Shown here piece after piece: positions 18,353 through 27,783 of a stretch of DNA of 64,000 nucleotides. The position numbers and the translations under genes are program-made. This stretch comes from Brevundimonas intermedia (GTDB lineage: Bacteria; Pseudomonadota; Alphaproteobacteria; Caulobacterales; Caulobacteraceae), in assembly GCF_004614235.1 (NCBI RefSeq), contig NZ_SPVH01000006.1, positions 558,001 to 622,000 on the forward strand. Reading direction: 5' to 3'. The notes beneath the pieces were generated by a model, which worked only from the letters and a program-made list of their open reading frames with translations, had not been told where the DNA came from and searched no databases. The first letter of the stretch is position 1. Each line of letters begins with the position of its first letter.

Positions 18353-21300
18353 ATGGGTAGCGGCAAGGGCCGCAAGTTCGATCCCACCGAAGAGCTGGGG
18401 ATCAACGCGGTCCAGAAGGCCGTTCTCACCTACGGCTGGATTTTTCGCGACAAGCGACAAGCGGATTTCGGAATCGACGGTGAGATCGAAATCGTCTCGG
18501 ACGACCAAACCGTCACCGGGAAGCTTCTCGGCGTCCAGATCAAAAGCGGCCGCTCCTTCTTCAAAGATGCCCCCGGCCGCGACCTCCGTTTCTACGCCAC
18601 GCCCGAGCATCGCGATTACTGGCTGGGTTACGCCGTGCCCGTCGTCATCGCCTTCCACAACCCGGACGATGACGAGACGATCTGGCAGTTTACCCATAGC
18701 GCCACGTCGAGCGGCAAGAACTGGCGGATAGACGTTCCTCGTACGAACAAATTCAACGCCGACGCAAAGACTTCGCTCGCCCAGGCCGCGGCGGCCGGGA
18801 AAACACTCAATCAGGTCAGCGCGTCGCGCATGGCCGACTCCATCGTCGGCGACGTCTCCAAAGGGCAGCAGGCAGCCAGACCGAAAGAGGTGACGCTCGC
18901 GACGGAGCAGGTCGAAGGCGTCGCGCCACTCCTTCAGGCAGAGTTCGGCGAGGCGGGCCTGTCCGCCGCCGCGCTCTCCCAAATCTCCAAGCTGCTCGAC
19001 GAGAAGCTGGCACCATCCCGACAAACGCCCACGCCAGCCTCGGTCGATGCAGGCGTCGATCCCCGGCGCGCATCCGAAGACCCCACCCTGCACGCGAAAA
19101 TCGACCAACTTCGAGACATCAAGAACGAGGGCGACCCTGCCGTCGCTTACAGGAAACTCGAAGCGCTTCTCCCCCAGATCGACCGAGAGACGAATCCGTT
19201 CGCCTACTTCCGAGCACTGTCCACACGCGCCGCCGCCGCCCTGGATCTCGGCAGGACTGAAGAGAGCTGTGAAGGGTTCGAAGAGGCCTTCGCTCTTGAA
19301 CCCCACAACACGAACGCGCTGGCGAATATGGGGCTGGCCGCACTGATCCGACGCGAGCACGTGAAAGCCCGCGAATATGCACAGGCGTCCATCGATCTCC
19401 CCGATCACCCAGGTCATGTGCTGACGATCTTGCTCGCGGCCGTCGCACGTCTCGATTACGAGGGCGATCCGCGCGAACTCATCCCGGAAGCGGATCGCGA
19501 CAAGCCGGAAGCCACCCATGCCGTGCTGGAGTTTCTGCGCGTCCGCGACGACCCGAGTTGGCCCCGTGAAGCCATAGCCGCTCACGAAGCCAAGCCGGAC
19601 GATCGGGGCGTCAAACGGCTCTGGGCTTTAGGCGTTCTAGAGCTCGCCACCACCGACGGACGTTTCGTAACCGGCGGTCAGTCCGACGTGCCCGTGGAGG
19701 AGGTGAGGCGCGTCGCCGAGTTCCTTCGCGATGAAGTCGAACACAAGATCATCAACGGCTATGCCGACATCGACGATGTGGCGAACGAGGCGACAAACGC
19801 GGCCATAGCGTTCCGAATTATCGACGACTATCCCTCCGCAGTCGCCTTCCTGAAACGTGTTCAGGTCCACGTTGGCCACAACCCCAACATCATGCGCATG
19901 CTCGGTTTGAGCCAAGCGATGAGCGGCGACAAAGCCGACGCGCTGGAGACGCTTGCCACCATTCCAGAGGATGGAGAAGCACAGCTTCTTAGAGGGGAAA
20001 TTCTAGGGCGCGACGACGCGAAAGCCGGACTCGAACTCGTGCGTGGCCTAGCCGCCGAGATCATACCCGAACACCACACGAAGAGCCGGCTGATCCTAAC
20101 CGCCAGCCTCGCGCAACGCGCATCCGACCCTGGGCTGGCAGACGCGCTGAACGCGTTGAGAGCCGATGAAGAGGTCGCGCCCTACGCAACGATCATCGAA
20201 GTCAGGCATCGTTCGGCCTCCGGCGAAGACGACGAGGTTCTGGCCGCCGAACTGTCGTCGCTCGCCGACCAGATCAAACCCGACGCTCCGTTTTCTCTTC
20301 GCCTGACCCTCGCGGAAAGCCTCAAGCGCCACGGTGCGTTCATCAAAGCCTCGCGACTTCTCGACGGTCACATCGACACCGAACGCGATAGTGATGCCGC
20401 GCGCCTCTATTTGACGCTTCTAGCGTCCGCCGGTCGCGACACCGATTTCTTCAAGACGCTCAAGGCGCTGCCCGAGGCTGTGCGCCAAGACCAAGAAACC
20501 ATCTGGCTGACGACCATCCACGCCTTCAACCGAGGAGATCTGGACAAAGCCGAACGCCAGTCGAAAAAACTGGCCGAGCGCGACCCGAAAAACCTCAAAC
20601 CCTTGCTGCTTCATCTCGAAGCCTTGGTTCGCCGCAGGCGCGACAATGCCATCCGCGAAATCCTTGCCGGGGATGTCGAGAGTCTGGAGGCCGAAAGCAT
20701 CGGCGACCAGACGCGACTCGCGCGGCTTCTCGTAGGGTTCGGCTATCCCGAACGGGGCCTGGCGCTTTTATATCGATTGATGCTGGAGAACCGGGATAAT
20801 CCCCGCCTTTGGACGAACTTCGGCGGGCTCGTTCTGAGTGCAGAAAGAGCACCGGATTTCACGCTCGACGTCACCGGCGTTGCGGTGGACACATCCGTTA
20901 CGCTCTCATTCGAAGGTGGCGGATCGAGCGAGATCGTCGTCGAGCCGAACGCATATCTGCGAAAACTGGACCCCGACTCTCGCGAGCCGGAGCACCAAGA
21001 CGTTGCTGCACTCATGGGTCTCAACACCGGAGATACGTTCACCTTGCCGGATGGAAGAGGCGGCCGCATCGCAAATGTCCGGCACAAATTCGTCGCGCGG
21101 ATGCAGACGGTCCTCCAAGATTTTGAGTCTCGCTTCCCATCCGCAAACGGCTTCAGGAGCATCAGGGTCGATGTCGAAGCCGAAGGTGGTCTGGATGCGA
21201 TTAAAGCAATCCTGAAAGACCGACGGGATTTCATGGTGTCCGAAGCGGATGCCTACGAAAAAAACCAACTGCCGCTCGCGATCTTCGCCCATCGCGTCGG

Positions 21301-22336
21301 CATCAGCCCCATCGACGCCGCCGGCGGCTTGGCCGAGAGCGGGCGATCTTTCCAAGTCGCCTTCGGCAACGAAGCCGAGCGTATCGCCGCAAAAAAGAGC
21401 ATCGACTCGAACGCTCAGGCAGGCGCTGTGGTCGACGCGCAGACGTTTTGGACCATCTGGGATCTGGGCGTTACCGAAGTCGTCCAGGCGACAGTCGGCA
21501 AGCTCCACTACACCGCTGCCTGTCTCTACGAATTGCACGAACGATTGGAGCGGCTGACCGACCAAAAGCAGGACGAAGGTCAGTCAGCGATGTCGATCGA
21601 CAACGGCCAGATCGTGATGAGGGAATTCGGTCCCGACGAGGTCCAGGCCGCAGCCGATATCCTCCGAAGCGCCATCCAATGGCTTGAGGAGAACGCCACG
21701 CTCGCGGCCGTCGAGATGCCAGACGCTCTGCCGGATGAAATCCGTCAGAACCTAGCCGATCTCCCGAAACCGATCTTCGACGAGGTGTTCGTCGCGAAAA
21801 AGCTGAACATTCTCCTCCTTGTCGACGACCTTCGCATGCGTCTCTTCGGCAGAGCGCTGGGCGTCGAGAAATCAAGCTGGCTGCATTGGATTCTCGGTCA
21901 CGCTGTGGACAAGGGCATGGCCGATATGTCGTCCTACGCGACGTGGAGCGCCAAGCTCATCGCTAGACGTCAAAACTATATTGGCCTGGGGCCCCAGGTG
22001 ATGGTGGACGCGCTTCGGGCAGATGCGGCGTTCGGCTTAAGACAGCCGGGAGAGATCTTCCTGATGCTGGCCCGCTGCTTCGGCGGCAAAGCGGCTGACG
22101 TCGAATCCCACATCCGGGTTGTCGCCCAAGCAATCTATCTGATCTGGGGCGACATGAATCTCCGCCACGTACGAGAGGCAGCGACGGGCGTACTTCTCGA
22201 CCAACTCACTACCGGGCGTCGCGACGACTACCAGTGGATTCTGACCGCTCTCATTCGGGTGTTTCGCAAGCTGAATCGCTCAGTGTCGAACTACATTGTC
22301 GGTTGGATCAAAGGCCATTTCATATCTCTGAATTGA
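18353..22336 (+). CDS. DUF4365 nuclease-TPR-GreAB-C-PIN conflict-system protein
   Basis: Protein of 1327 aa with several domains. Residues about 10-150 form a DUF4365 domain, a PD-(D/E)XK-like nuclease fold, with DFGIDGEIEIV near 38 and LLGVQIKSG near 58. Residues about 240-830 are TPR/superhelical repeats. About 840-960 contain a segment like the GreA/GreB C-terminal domain (LMGLNTGDTFTLPDGRGG near 887). About 1020-1270 fit a PIN-like RNase domain with AVVDAQTFW near 1026 and LLLVDDLRMRL near 1155. TPR-GreAB-C-PIN proteins are a predicted class of conflict proteins in which RNA cleavage is thought to follow sensing. The N-terminal nuclease fusion gives a possible second effector. The domain calls are from reading alone. 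Confidence 0.8.
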   Translation: MGSGKGRKFDPTEELGINAVQKAVLTYGWIFRDKRQADFGIDGEIEIVSDDQTVTGKLLGVQIKSGRSFFKDAPGRDLRFYATPEHRDYWLGYAVPVVIAFHNPDDDETIWQFTHSATSSGKNWRIDVPRTNKFNADAKTSLAQAAAAGKTLNQVSASRMADSIVGDVSKGQQAARPKEVTLATEQVEGVAPLLQAEFGEAGLSAAALSQISKLLDEKLAPSRQTPTPASVDAGVDPRRASEDPTLHAKIDQLRDIKNEGDPAVAYRKLEALLPQIDRETNPFAYFRALSTRAAAALDLGRTEESCEGFEEAFALEPHNTNALANMGLAALIRREHVKAREYAQASIDLPDHPGHVLTILLAAVARLDYEGDPRELIPEADRDKPEATHAVLEFLRVRDDPSWPREAIAAHEAKPDDRGVKRLWALGVLELATTDGRFVTGGQSDVPVEEVRRVAEFLRDEVEHKIINGYADIDDVANEATNAAIAFRIIDDYPSAVAFLKRVQVHVGHNPNIMRMLGLSQAMSGDKADALETLATIPEDGEAQLLRGEILGRDDAKAGLELVRGLAAEIIPEHHTKSRLILTASLAQRASDPGLADALNALRADEEVAPYATIIEVRHRSASGEDDEVLAAELSSLADQIKPDAPFSLRLTLAESLKRHGAFIKASRLLDGHIDTERDSDAARLYLTLLASAGRDTDFFKTLKALPEAVRQDQETIWLTTIHAFNRGDLDKAERQSKKLAERDPKNLKPLLLHLEALVRRRRDNAIREILAGDVESLEAESIGDQTRLARLLVGFGYPERGLALLYRLMLENRDNPRLWTNFGGLVLSAERAPDFTLDVTGVAVDTSVTLSFEGGGSSEIVVEPNAYLRKLDPDSREPEHQDVAALMGLNTGDTFTLPDGRGGRIANVRHKFVARMQTVLQDFESRFPSANGFRSIRVDVEAEGGLDAIKAILKDRRDFMVSEADAYEKNQLPLAIFAHRVGISPIDAAGGLAESGRSFQVAFGNEAERIAAKKSIDSNAQAGAVVDAQTFWTIWDLGVTEVVQATVGKLHYTAACLYELHERLERLTDQKQDEGQSAMSIDNGQIVMREFGPDEVQAAADILRSAIQWLEENATLAAVEMPDALPDEIRQNLADLPKPIFDEVFVAKKLNILLLVDDLRMRLFGRALGVEKSSWLHWILGHAVDKGMADMSSYATWSAKLIARRQNYIGLGPQVMVDALRADAAFGLRQPGEIFLMLARCFGGKAADVESHIRVVAQAIYLIWGDMNLRHVREAATGVLLDQLTTGRRDDYQWILTALIRVFRKLNRSVSNYIVGWIKGHFISLN

Positions 22337-22452
22337 TCTCAAGCTGGCTCGACTTACGCGCAGAATGCGGACATTTCTCAATGGCGGGTAAGTCGACGCG
22401 CCGTCCGTCGCAGGTCCCGGGACATCCAATCTTCGCGTAAGGGATCCGTCTT

Positions 22453-23274
22453 TCACCCCGCAAGCTTCAGCGACTTTCTATGGCTTTTCGCGTTCTCTAG
22501 CTTGCGCCCAGTACGTCCGTCACAACGCTCGAAGAGATGATTGAACCAATCGACCCTCCCATGGTCTGCCGAAGCTGGGACCTCCATTCCGGCGACGTAA
22601 GACTTCCCGTGCCAGCAGAACCCAAACCGCCGCGCGGGGCCCTTACGCCAGAGGCCGACCAATTGGGGTGGTCCTCCGGACAGAGGATCGGCTCCGGAAT
22701 GCAGAGCCTGACAAAACGCATGCATGGCCGCCCGGCTGGTGCCACCAGCCGCCGTTTTAGACACCTCTACGATATGAGCCTCGACTTCGGTCTTACCGGA
22801 GCCGTCAGCAAGAGCGACGTACGAGGTGCCGAAAGCTAGAGGGAGCTCCCGATCGGTCCAGACTTCTGACCGGACGTCATACTGGCTGCGCCAAAGCCGG
22901 AACCGCGAGCCCATAAACTCACCGTCCCGTGCGCCATGAAAGAAAGTCAGGCTCGCAATGTTCGCTGTCTGAACTTTTGCGACGGCCGCCCTCAGAAGCC
23001 CGATAACCGCAATATGGCGCTCGTCTGCCGACGCGTGTTCAAGGTTCAAGGCACCCCGAGATAACAACTCCAGCGCTTGGCTCAAAGCGATCGGAACAAA
23101 ATAGGCATCCCCGCAGAAGCCGAAAATGTCCGCTGTGTTGGGAGACGCAAATGTCTTCAACCCCGCGTCCCATCGTTCGGCTGCCGTTCCCCAAGTGATT
23201 CGGCTGTCGGTTACTAGATACAGCGAACATGGGCCGCGGGCATCGCTGGCAACGGCTACGGCGAGTGATGTCAT
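22453..23274 (-). CDS. Proteasome-like Ntn-hydrolase
   Basis: Protein of 273 aa. After removal of Met1 it would start with Thr (MTSLAVAVAS), as mature proteasome beta subunits and HslV do. Next come LVTDSRITWG (Asp23-Ser-Arg, the position of proteasome Asp17), GLKTF (Lys40, position of Lys33) and FGFCGDAYF (position of the GxxGD turn). The spacing between these elements fits the family. It has no propeptide. It is convergent with the DUF4365/PIN gene (116 bp between stops) and may belong to the same conflict module. No unfoldase partner is seen nearby. Function is inferred. Confidence 0.65.
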   Translation of the reverse strand: MTSLAVAVASDARGPCSLYLVTDSRITWGTAAERWDAGLKTFASPNTADIFGFCGDAYFVPIALSQALELLSRGALNLEHASADERHIAVIGLLRAAVAKVQTANIASLTFFHGARDGEFMGSRFRLWRSQYDVRSEVWTDRELPLAFGTSYVALADGSGKTEVEAHIVEVSKTAAGGTSRAAMHAFCQALHSGADPLSGGPPQLVGLWRKGPARRFGFCWHGKSYVAGMEVPASADHGRVDWFNHLFERCDGRTGRKLENAKSHRKSLKLAG

Positions 23275-23380
23275 TGCGCTTTCTGAAGTCCCCGACTAGA
23301 TGTCGAGATAGGCGAATGAATCGCCACTCTGCAACTCCTGGCCGCCCCTCAATATTCACTATGGGGTGCTCGAGGTGGGG

Positions 23381-23404
23381 GCCCGTCCGTTTCGGCGGAC
23401 GGGC
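23381..23404. other. Perfect hairpin in a 326-bp intergenic region
   Basis: Inverted repeat GCCCGTCCG/CGGACGGGC with a 6-base loop. It lies between the divergent Ntn-hydrolase gene and the DUF2188-like gene (gap 23275-23600). There is no T-run after it, so it may be an operator or a structured leader rather than a terminator. The rest of the gap holds no supported gene. Confidence 0.5.
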
Positions 23405-23600
23405 TGTCAGGTCACGATAACAGCGGGAGCCGGCCTCCTTGCGAGAACTAGGCGTGCCAAATGACCTTGCAGGCACGCATCGCGGTCGGTACGCATCATA
23501 CGGCCTTTTCACCTAACTTCGTTCGTCGGAGGCCTTGAAGCCAAGCTGTTAAACCTTACCTGTGGTTGGCAGGTAAGCCGAGCAACAGGAGGGTTTCGCG

Positions 23601-23837
23601 GTGGCTATCGACAAATACACTCTGCACAAGGATGCCGAGACTGAAAAGTGGCGCTTGGAAAGGGAAGGTTCTGATCGCGCGAAGCGTGTGTTCGAGAACA
23701 AGGGAGACGCCTTGAAAGGGCTCCGCGCCGCAGTCGGGCCGGCAGGCGGTTCGGTGCGAATTCGCAAGGTTGATAACACTATCCAGGAAGAGCGAACTTA
23801 CCCGCGATCGAAGGATCCCAATAGCACGCCGGGATAA
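23601..23837 (+). CDS. DUF2188-like small protein
   Basis: Protein of 78 aa, starting with GTG 8 bp after a strong AGGAGGG ribosome site. The pattern KYTLHKDAETEKWRLEREGS, then KRVFENKGDALKGLRAAV and SVRIRKVDNTIQEERTYPR, resembles the DUF2188 family of small proteins with unknown function common on mobile elements. Five bases separate it from the next gene, so they probably form a two-gene operon. Confidence 0.7.
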   Translation: MAIDKYTLHKDAETEKWRLEREGSDRAKRVFENKGDALKGLRAAVGPAGGSVRIRKVDNTIQEERTYPRSKDPNSTPG

Positions 23838-23842
23838 GGCAG

Positions 23843-24142
23843 ATGGCGATCTTCGCAGTCAGCTTCCGCCTCGCGCATGGCGCGGACCACGCCAGACGTT
23901 GGCAGTCGGTTGACGATGCAGTTCGACGCTTGTCTATTGGTCCTCCCTTCGATGAGACGACATCGTTCTATATTCTCCTGGCAAACACCTCCGCAGACGC
24001 GCTCTGGAACGCTCTCGTTTCTGGATCGGAGTTAGACATGCGTCGGGACGCGCTGGTCGTGGTCAACCTTTCGGCCGACGACTCGCAGTTCGGCGGGACC
24101 TCAGCGCCCGCTCGACTCAACGCCCTACTAGCTGCGCGATGA
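23843..24142 (+). CDS. Small conserved-type hypothetical protein
   Basis: Protein of 99 aa: MAIFAVSFRLAHGADHARRW, later DETTSFYILLANTSADALWNAL and RRDALVVVNLSADDSQFGG. The alternating strands and helices suggest a small ferredoxin-like alpha/beta fold, superficially like Cas2-size proteins, but I see no catalytic Asp motif and no CRISPR nearby. It has an AAGGCAG ribosome site and is co-directional with the DUF2188-like gene. Function unknown. Confidence 0.65.
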   Translation: MAIFAVSFRLAHGADHARRWQSVDDAVRRLSIGPPFDETTSFYILLANTSADALWNALVSGSELDMRRDALVVVNLSADDSQFGGTSAPARLNALLAAR

Positions 24143-24394
24143 ACAAACCGATGTAGCGTCGGAGTGGTTCTCCTCCCTGCCAGAAGCAGTAACTGCTTGC
24201 CGCCCGCGAACTTACCGCCGGCTAGCGTTTTCTTCTGAGCTGGTCGGCGCGCGGCTAAGTTTTGTGATTCAGCCGGAAGCGGCTTCCCTGGTGCGGGATC
24301 GCGGTTATACCCTTCTAACCTGCGAGGCGGGTTGGTAGAGTGAAGTTTCAACTTCGGGTGGCCAGTCGCCTCCGTTTCAATCGGCGGCGAGACC

Positions 24395-25660
24395 ATGCTT
24401 CCACGTTTGCGCATTCTGCAGGTCGGGGATGTCCACTATCCCACGGCCTCGAAGGCCAATCGGGCGATCGACGATAAGGACGTGAAGTTTCCGGCTAATC
24501 TGAAGGGCAGTCTGTCGTCTCTTCCCATTAAGGCAGTCATCCAGCGTATCCATTCCGAGCTGTCGGCGGGCCGGGTCGACGCCTTGATCTTCATGGGGGA
24601 CCTGACGGATCAGGGGGATCTGGCAGGCTTCAAGACCTGCGCGGACTGGCTGATGACCGCTCTCGAACTGGGCCCGGGCGCACGGTTCGCCAGTCTACCG
24701 GTTGGCTTCGTTCCGGGAAACCACGATGTCGATCGGACCCTTGCGACGACGGCCGGTCTGGACGCCAAGTTCAAGCCACTCGAGGCGGCCATGGCGGCGG
24801 CGGGTGCGACTCATTTCCCCACGGCCGTTCCTCTGTCCTTCGCCATCGGCGAGACTGGTGCATCGGCCACTGTCCATCTGCTTAACAGCTGCTGGGGGTG
24901 TGGGGAGCCGGAGAATATTCCGCTCGAGTTCCGTGACGCTATCAAGACGGCGATCGACGGCGTCATCGTCGCCGATCCCCGGGCGGCATCGGTCTATTAC
25001 GACAGGCAGTTGGACACGCCCGCATTTGATGCGGCAACCATCACGACGGTGGCCTCGGCAGTGAGCGACTGTCCGCCGACCTCTCTCTCGATCCTTGTCG
25101 CCCACCACAATCTGCTGCCGCAGCGAACGCCGCGCCTTGCCCCTTATACGGAGCTGGTCAACTCCGGGTCGTTGCGCGGCGCCTTGGTGAACAGCGGCCG
25201 CCCCTGCCTGTACCTGCATGGCCATATACATGAGGATCCGGTCGAGATCGTGCATATCGGCCGCGGCCCCCCTCTGGTCGTCATCTCCTCCCCGGAAGCT
25301 TCTGCCGGGTTCAACATTGTGGAGGTCACCTTCATGAGAAGCGGCCTCCCCCTGACGTGCGAGGTCATTCCCTTCCGCTACGAGGCAGGCTCGATCCGGC
25401 GCGGTGCCAGCCAGTCCATCCCCTTGATGGGCGAGCGTCGGCGGTCCACAGACCGCAATATGGCCAAGGTCTACGCTCATGTGCTGGAAGCTGGCGAGGT
25501 CTATTGGGGCGAGCTAAAAACCTTCGCCGAGACCCTGTCGACTACCCCTGACGATGATATCCTTGCCGAAATGGTCGAACTCTTGGCCGCCGACGGCCGT
25601 TTCCAGGTCGAAAACCGCGATCTGGCGACCGACGCGTGGATTGTGAAGGCAGTCGTCTGA
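24395..25660 (+). CDS. Calcineurin-like metallophosphoesterase (gene 1 of unknown 3-gene system)
   Basis: Protein of 421 aa. All metal-binding blocks of the calcineurin-like phosphoesterase fold are present: GDVHY at 11-15, FMGDLTDQGD at 67-75, PGNHDVD at 108-113, VAHHN near 232 and HGHIH near 273. The C-terminal about 90 residues (after the SIPLMGERRRS segment) look like a separate helical, possibly winged-helix, domain. The substrate could be a cyclic nucleotide, phosphodiester or protein phosphate. Its stop codon overlaps the ATG of the ATPase gene by one base, and a third gene overlaps after that, so the three proteins are likely made together. Confidence 0.88.
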   Translation: MLPRLRILQVGDVHYPTASKANRAIDDKDVKFPANLKGSLSSLPIKAVIQRIHSELSAGRVDALIFMGDLTDQGDLAGFKTCADWLMTALELGPGARFASLPVGFVPGNHDVDRTLATTAGLDAKFKPLEAAMAAAGATHFPTAVPLSFAIGETGASATVHLLNSCWGCGEPENIPLEFRDAIKTAIDGVIVADPRAASVYYDRQLDTPAFDAATITTVASAVSDCPPTSLSILVAHHNLLPQRTPRLAPYTELVNSGSLRGALVNSGRPCLYLHGHIHEDPVEIVHIGRGPPLVVISSPEASAGFNIVEVTFMRSGLPLTCEVIPFRYEAGSIRRGASQSIPLMGERRRSTDRNMAKVYAHVLEAGEVYWGELKTFAETLSTTPDDDILAEMVELLAADGRFQVENRDLATDAWIVKAVV

Positions 25661-27783
25661 TGGCCAGCCAGATCAACCCGTTCCGTCCCACGCGCTGGGA
25701 GCATCATAGCGAGGGCCGCCCACTTATTTGGTTCACGCCGACCGCAGAAAACTTGGCTCAGGAGAAGTCGACCTTCGTGCGCGGCAGCCGAGGCAGCGGC
25801 AAGACGACCCTGCTCAAAAGCATCTGCTGGGATGATTTAGCGCACAACGAATCGCTTCAGTTGCAGCACGTCATCGGCGACTTCCAGCACATTGGCGTCT
25901 ATCTTCGCTTCCCCGACCACATCTCCTCCTCCATGGGGCTAGTTGACTGGGCGGCGCTGTTTCCGGAGGCACCAGAGCCCGAGCTGGAGTTCTACCGCTT
26001 CTTCTCGCTCGCGGTGGAGCTGTCCTGCCTTGAGCGTGCGCTGACGGCCTGTCACGAGTTGCGGCTCTCTGGCCATGTCGCCCTCGCCGCCGGACAGGAG
26101 CTGGCTTTAGTCGCTGAGCTCTTCGAGGAATTCCCAAAACTGGCGGCATTCGCCGAAGTGCCGCCGAAAACCTTCGTGGCGACGGCGCGGCTATTCCGCG
26201 AGGTGGTGCGGAGAATGAACGAGGCCAGCGGCCGGGGCGCGCTGAAGCTCTTTATTGAAGCGCTGCCGGCCCGCGAACCAAACGAACTCCTGAGCTTCGT
26301 CACGAGCCGGCTCTCGAAGTGCGCCCGTCTTCGCACTGTCCGGTTCGGTGAAAAGCCGCCGGGGTTCAAATTCTGTCTTGACGATTGCGAGGTGCTTAGC
26401 CCCGCGCAGCAGCGTTCCGTCAACTCCTTGGTTCGCAAGGCGCGGTTCCCGATCTCTTGGGTGGTCAGCTCAGTTGGCTCCTTCCTGGAGAGTCGGAGCA
26501 CCTATATCCCACAGCAGCAGCTAACGGACGCCGATAGACGGGTCGTGTCCCTTGACGACAGGGAGCCAAAAGATTTCCGCCAGCTCTGCCAAGCGGTCGT
26601 GGGGCTGCGCCTGCTCTACGCTTTGCCGGCAGACGCACGAGGCGAAAAGGGACGGGACATCCAGCGCGTCTTCCCCATGGACATTCGTCTCGGCCAACAG
26701 GATGTCAACGAGACCATCCGCGTGATCGTCAATCGTTCAACGAGCCCGGAGGCTGAAATCTTGCGGGTCGCCGCTCGGTTGGTCCGCGACGGCATGGAGC
26801 GCTTCGCCCCCAAGCTGATTGAGCCGGCACCGCCGGGTGTGCCGGAATGGTTGCCCTGGTACCAGGCCTGGATACTCCTGCACTGGCGGGGACGGCACGA
26901 CAACTTCATCGCCCGGCTCGGACCCGACGCGCTGGAGCAGCTGGAAATTCACGTCCAAGATCTGCGGTTCAAGCGCACCCAAGCCTGGATTCGCCGCAAA
27001 CAGGTGGGAGCCTTGCTCCATCTCAGCGCCACTTTAGGCTTCCGCAAGCTTCCGCTCGCCGGCCGCAGCATCATCGTCACCCTCGCCGACGGATCGATCC
27101 GTGACTTCTTGGAGATAATGGGCGAAATTTATGCGGCCCAGGTGCGTGGCGGCGGCGATCCGGCCGATCCGCGCCAGCTCGCCCGATTCATCTCGTCTGG
27201 ATCGCGGATCTCCGCAGCGAACCAGACGGATGGGATCTACCGGGCCAGCGAGGCCTATTTCGAGGGGATCGCCAACCGGATCGACATTGAGCCCAACGCT
27301 GTGACACGGCTGGTGGAGGGTCTGGGCATCTATACCTCGATCCTCCAGAGCAATCCCAATGACGCCAGTGTGCTCGGCCGGTCCGAACGCGGTGTGTTCG
27401 TGATGCGCGGGGGGCGACAGGACGGGGTGGCAAGCAAGGCACTAGAGTATCTGCGCGAAACCATCAGACAAGCGGAGTTGGCTGGCTATCTCCGTCAAGT
27501 GCCTGTCCGTCAGCGGGACGAGGAGGACCTCGATCTGCCAGCCCACGCCTCGAGCGCCGCTCGCACCATTGCTTTCCGGCTACACAGACGCCTGGCACCG
27601 CATTTTATGTTCTCCTATCGCGGTGCATACGAGGCGATCGGCATCGACGCGATCGACTTGGCGGCACTGTGCATGCCCGGCTCCCGGATCGCTCCGCGTC
27701 AGTGGGCGACCGAGCTGGCCGAGGTTGCGCCAGTCCAGGAGTTCCAGCTGTCGCTTCCGTTCGATGGAGTCGAGGATGACTGA
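25660..27783 (+). CDS. P-loop ATPase (gene 2 of unknown 3-gene system)
   Basis: Protein of 707 aa. N-terminal NPFRPTRWEHHSEGRPLIWF is followed by Walker A RGSRGSGKTTLLKS at 41-54 and a Walker B-like FKFCLDDCEV near 235. The next segment, KARFPISWVVSSVGSF, fits a sensor-1 strand of an AAA+/STAND-type ATPase. The pattern resembles ORC/Cdc6-like ATPases found in bacterial defence operons. The C-terminal 400 residues are helical and unrecognised. I chose the ATG at 25660 because it overlaps the upstream stop; an ATG at 25636 is also in frame. It probably acts as sensor or motor for the neighbouring phosphoesterase (inference). Confidence 0.85.
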   Translation: MASQINPFRPTRWEHHSEGRPLIWFTPTAENLAQEKSTFVRGSRGSGKTTLLKSICWDDLAHNESLQLQHVIGDFQHIGVYLRFPDHISSSMGLVDWAALFPEAPEPELEFYRFFSLAVELSCLERALTACHELRLSGHVALAAGQELALVAELFEEFPKLAAFAEVPPKTFVATARLFREVVRRMNEASGRGALKLFIEALPAREPNELLSFVTSRLSKCARLRTVRFGEKPPGFKFCLDDCEVLSPAQQRSVNSLVRKARFPISWVVSSVGSFLESRSTYIPQQQLTDADRRVVSLDDREPKDFRQLCQAVVGLRLLYALPADARGEKGRDIQRVFPMDIRLGQQDVNETIRVIVNRSTSPEAEILRVAARLVRDGMERFAPKLIEPAPPGVPEWLPWYQAWILLHWRGRHDNFIARLGPDALEQLEIHVQDLRFKRTQAWIRRKQVGALLHLSATLGFRKLPLAGRSIIVTLADGSIRDFLEIMGEIYAAQVRGGGDPADPRQLARFISSGSRISAANQTDGIYRASEAYFEGIANRIDIEPNAVTRLVEGLGIYTSILQSNPNDASVLGRSERGVFVMRGGRQDGVASKALEYLRETIRQAELAGYLRQVPVRQRDEEDLDLPAHASSAARTIAFRLHRRLAPHFMFSYRGAYEAIGIDAIDLAALCMPGSRIAPRQWATELAEVAPVQEFQLSLPFDGVEDD

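Noticed and set aside
18082..18360. Plus-strand 92-codon frame upstream of the DUF4365/PIN gene
   Set aside because: No ribosome site, no motif, and odd composition; more likely non-coding promoter region.
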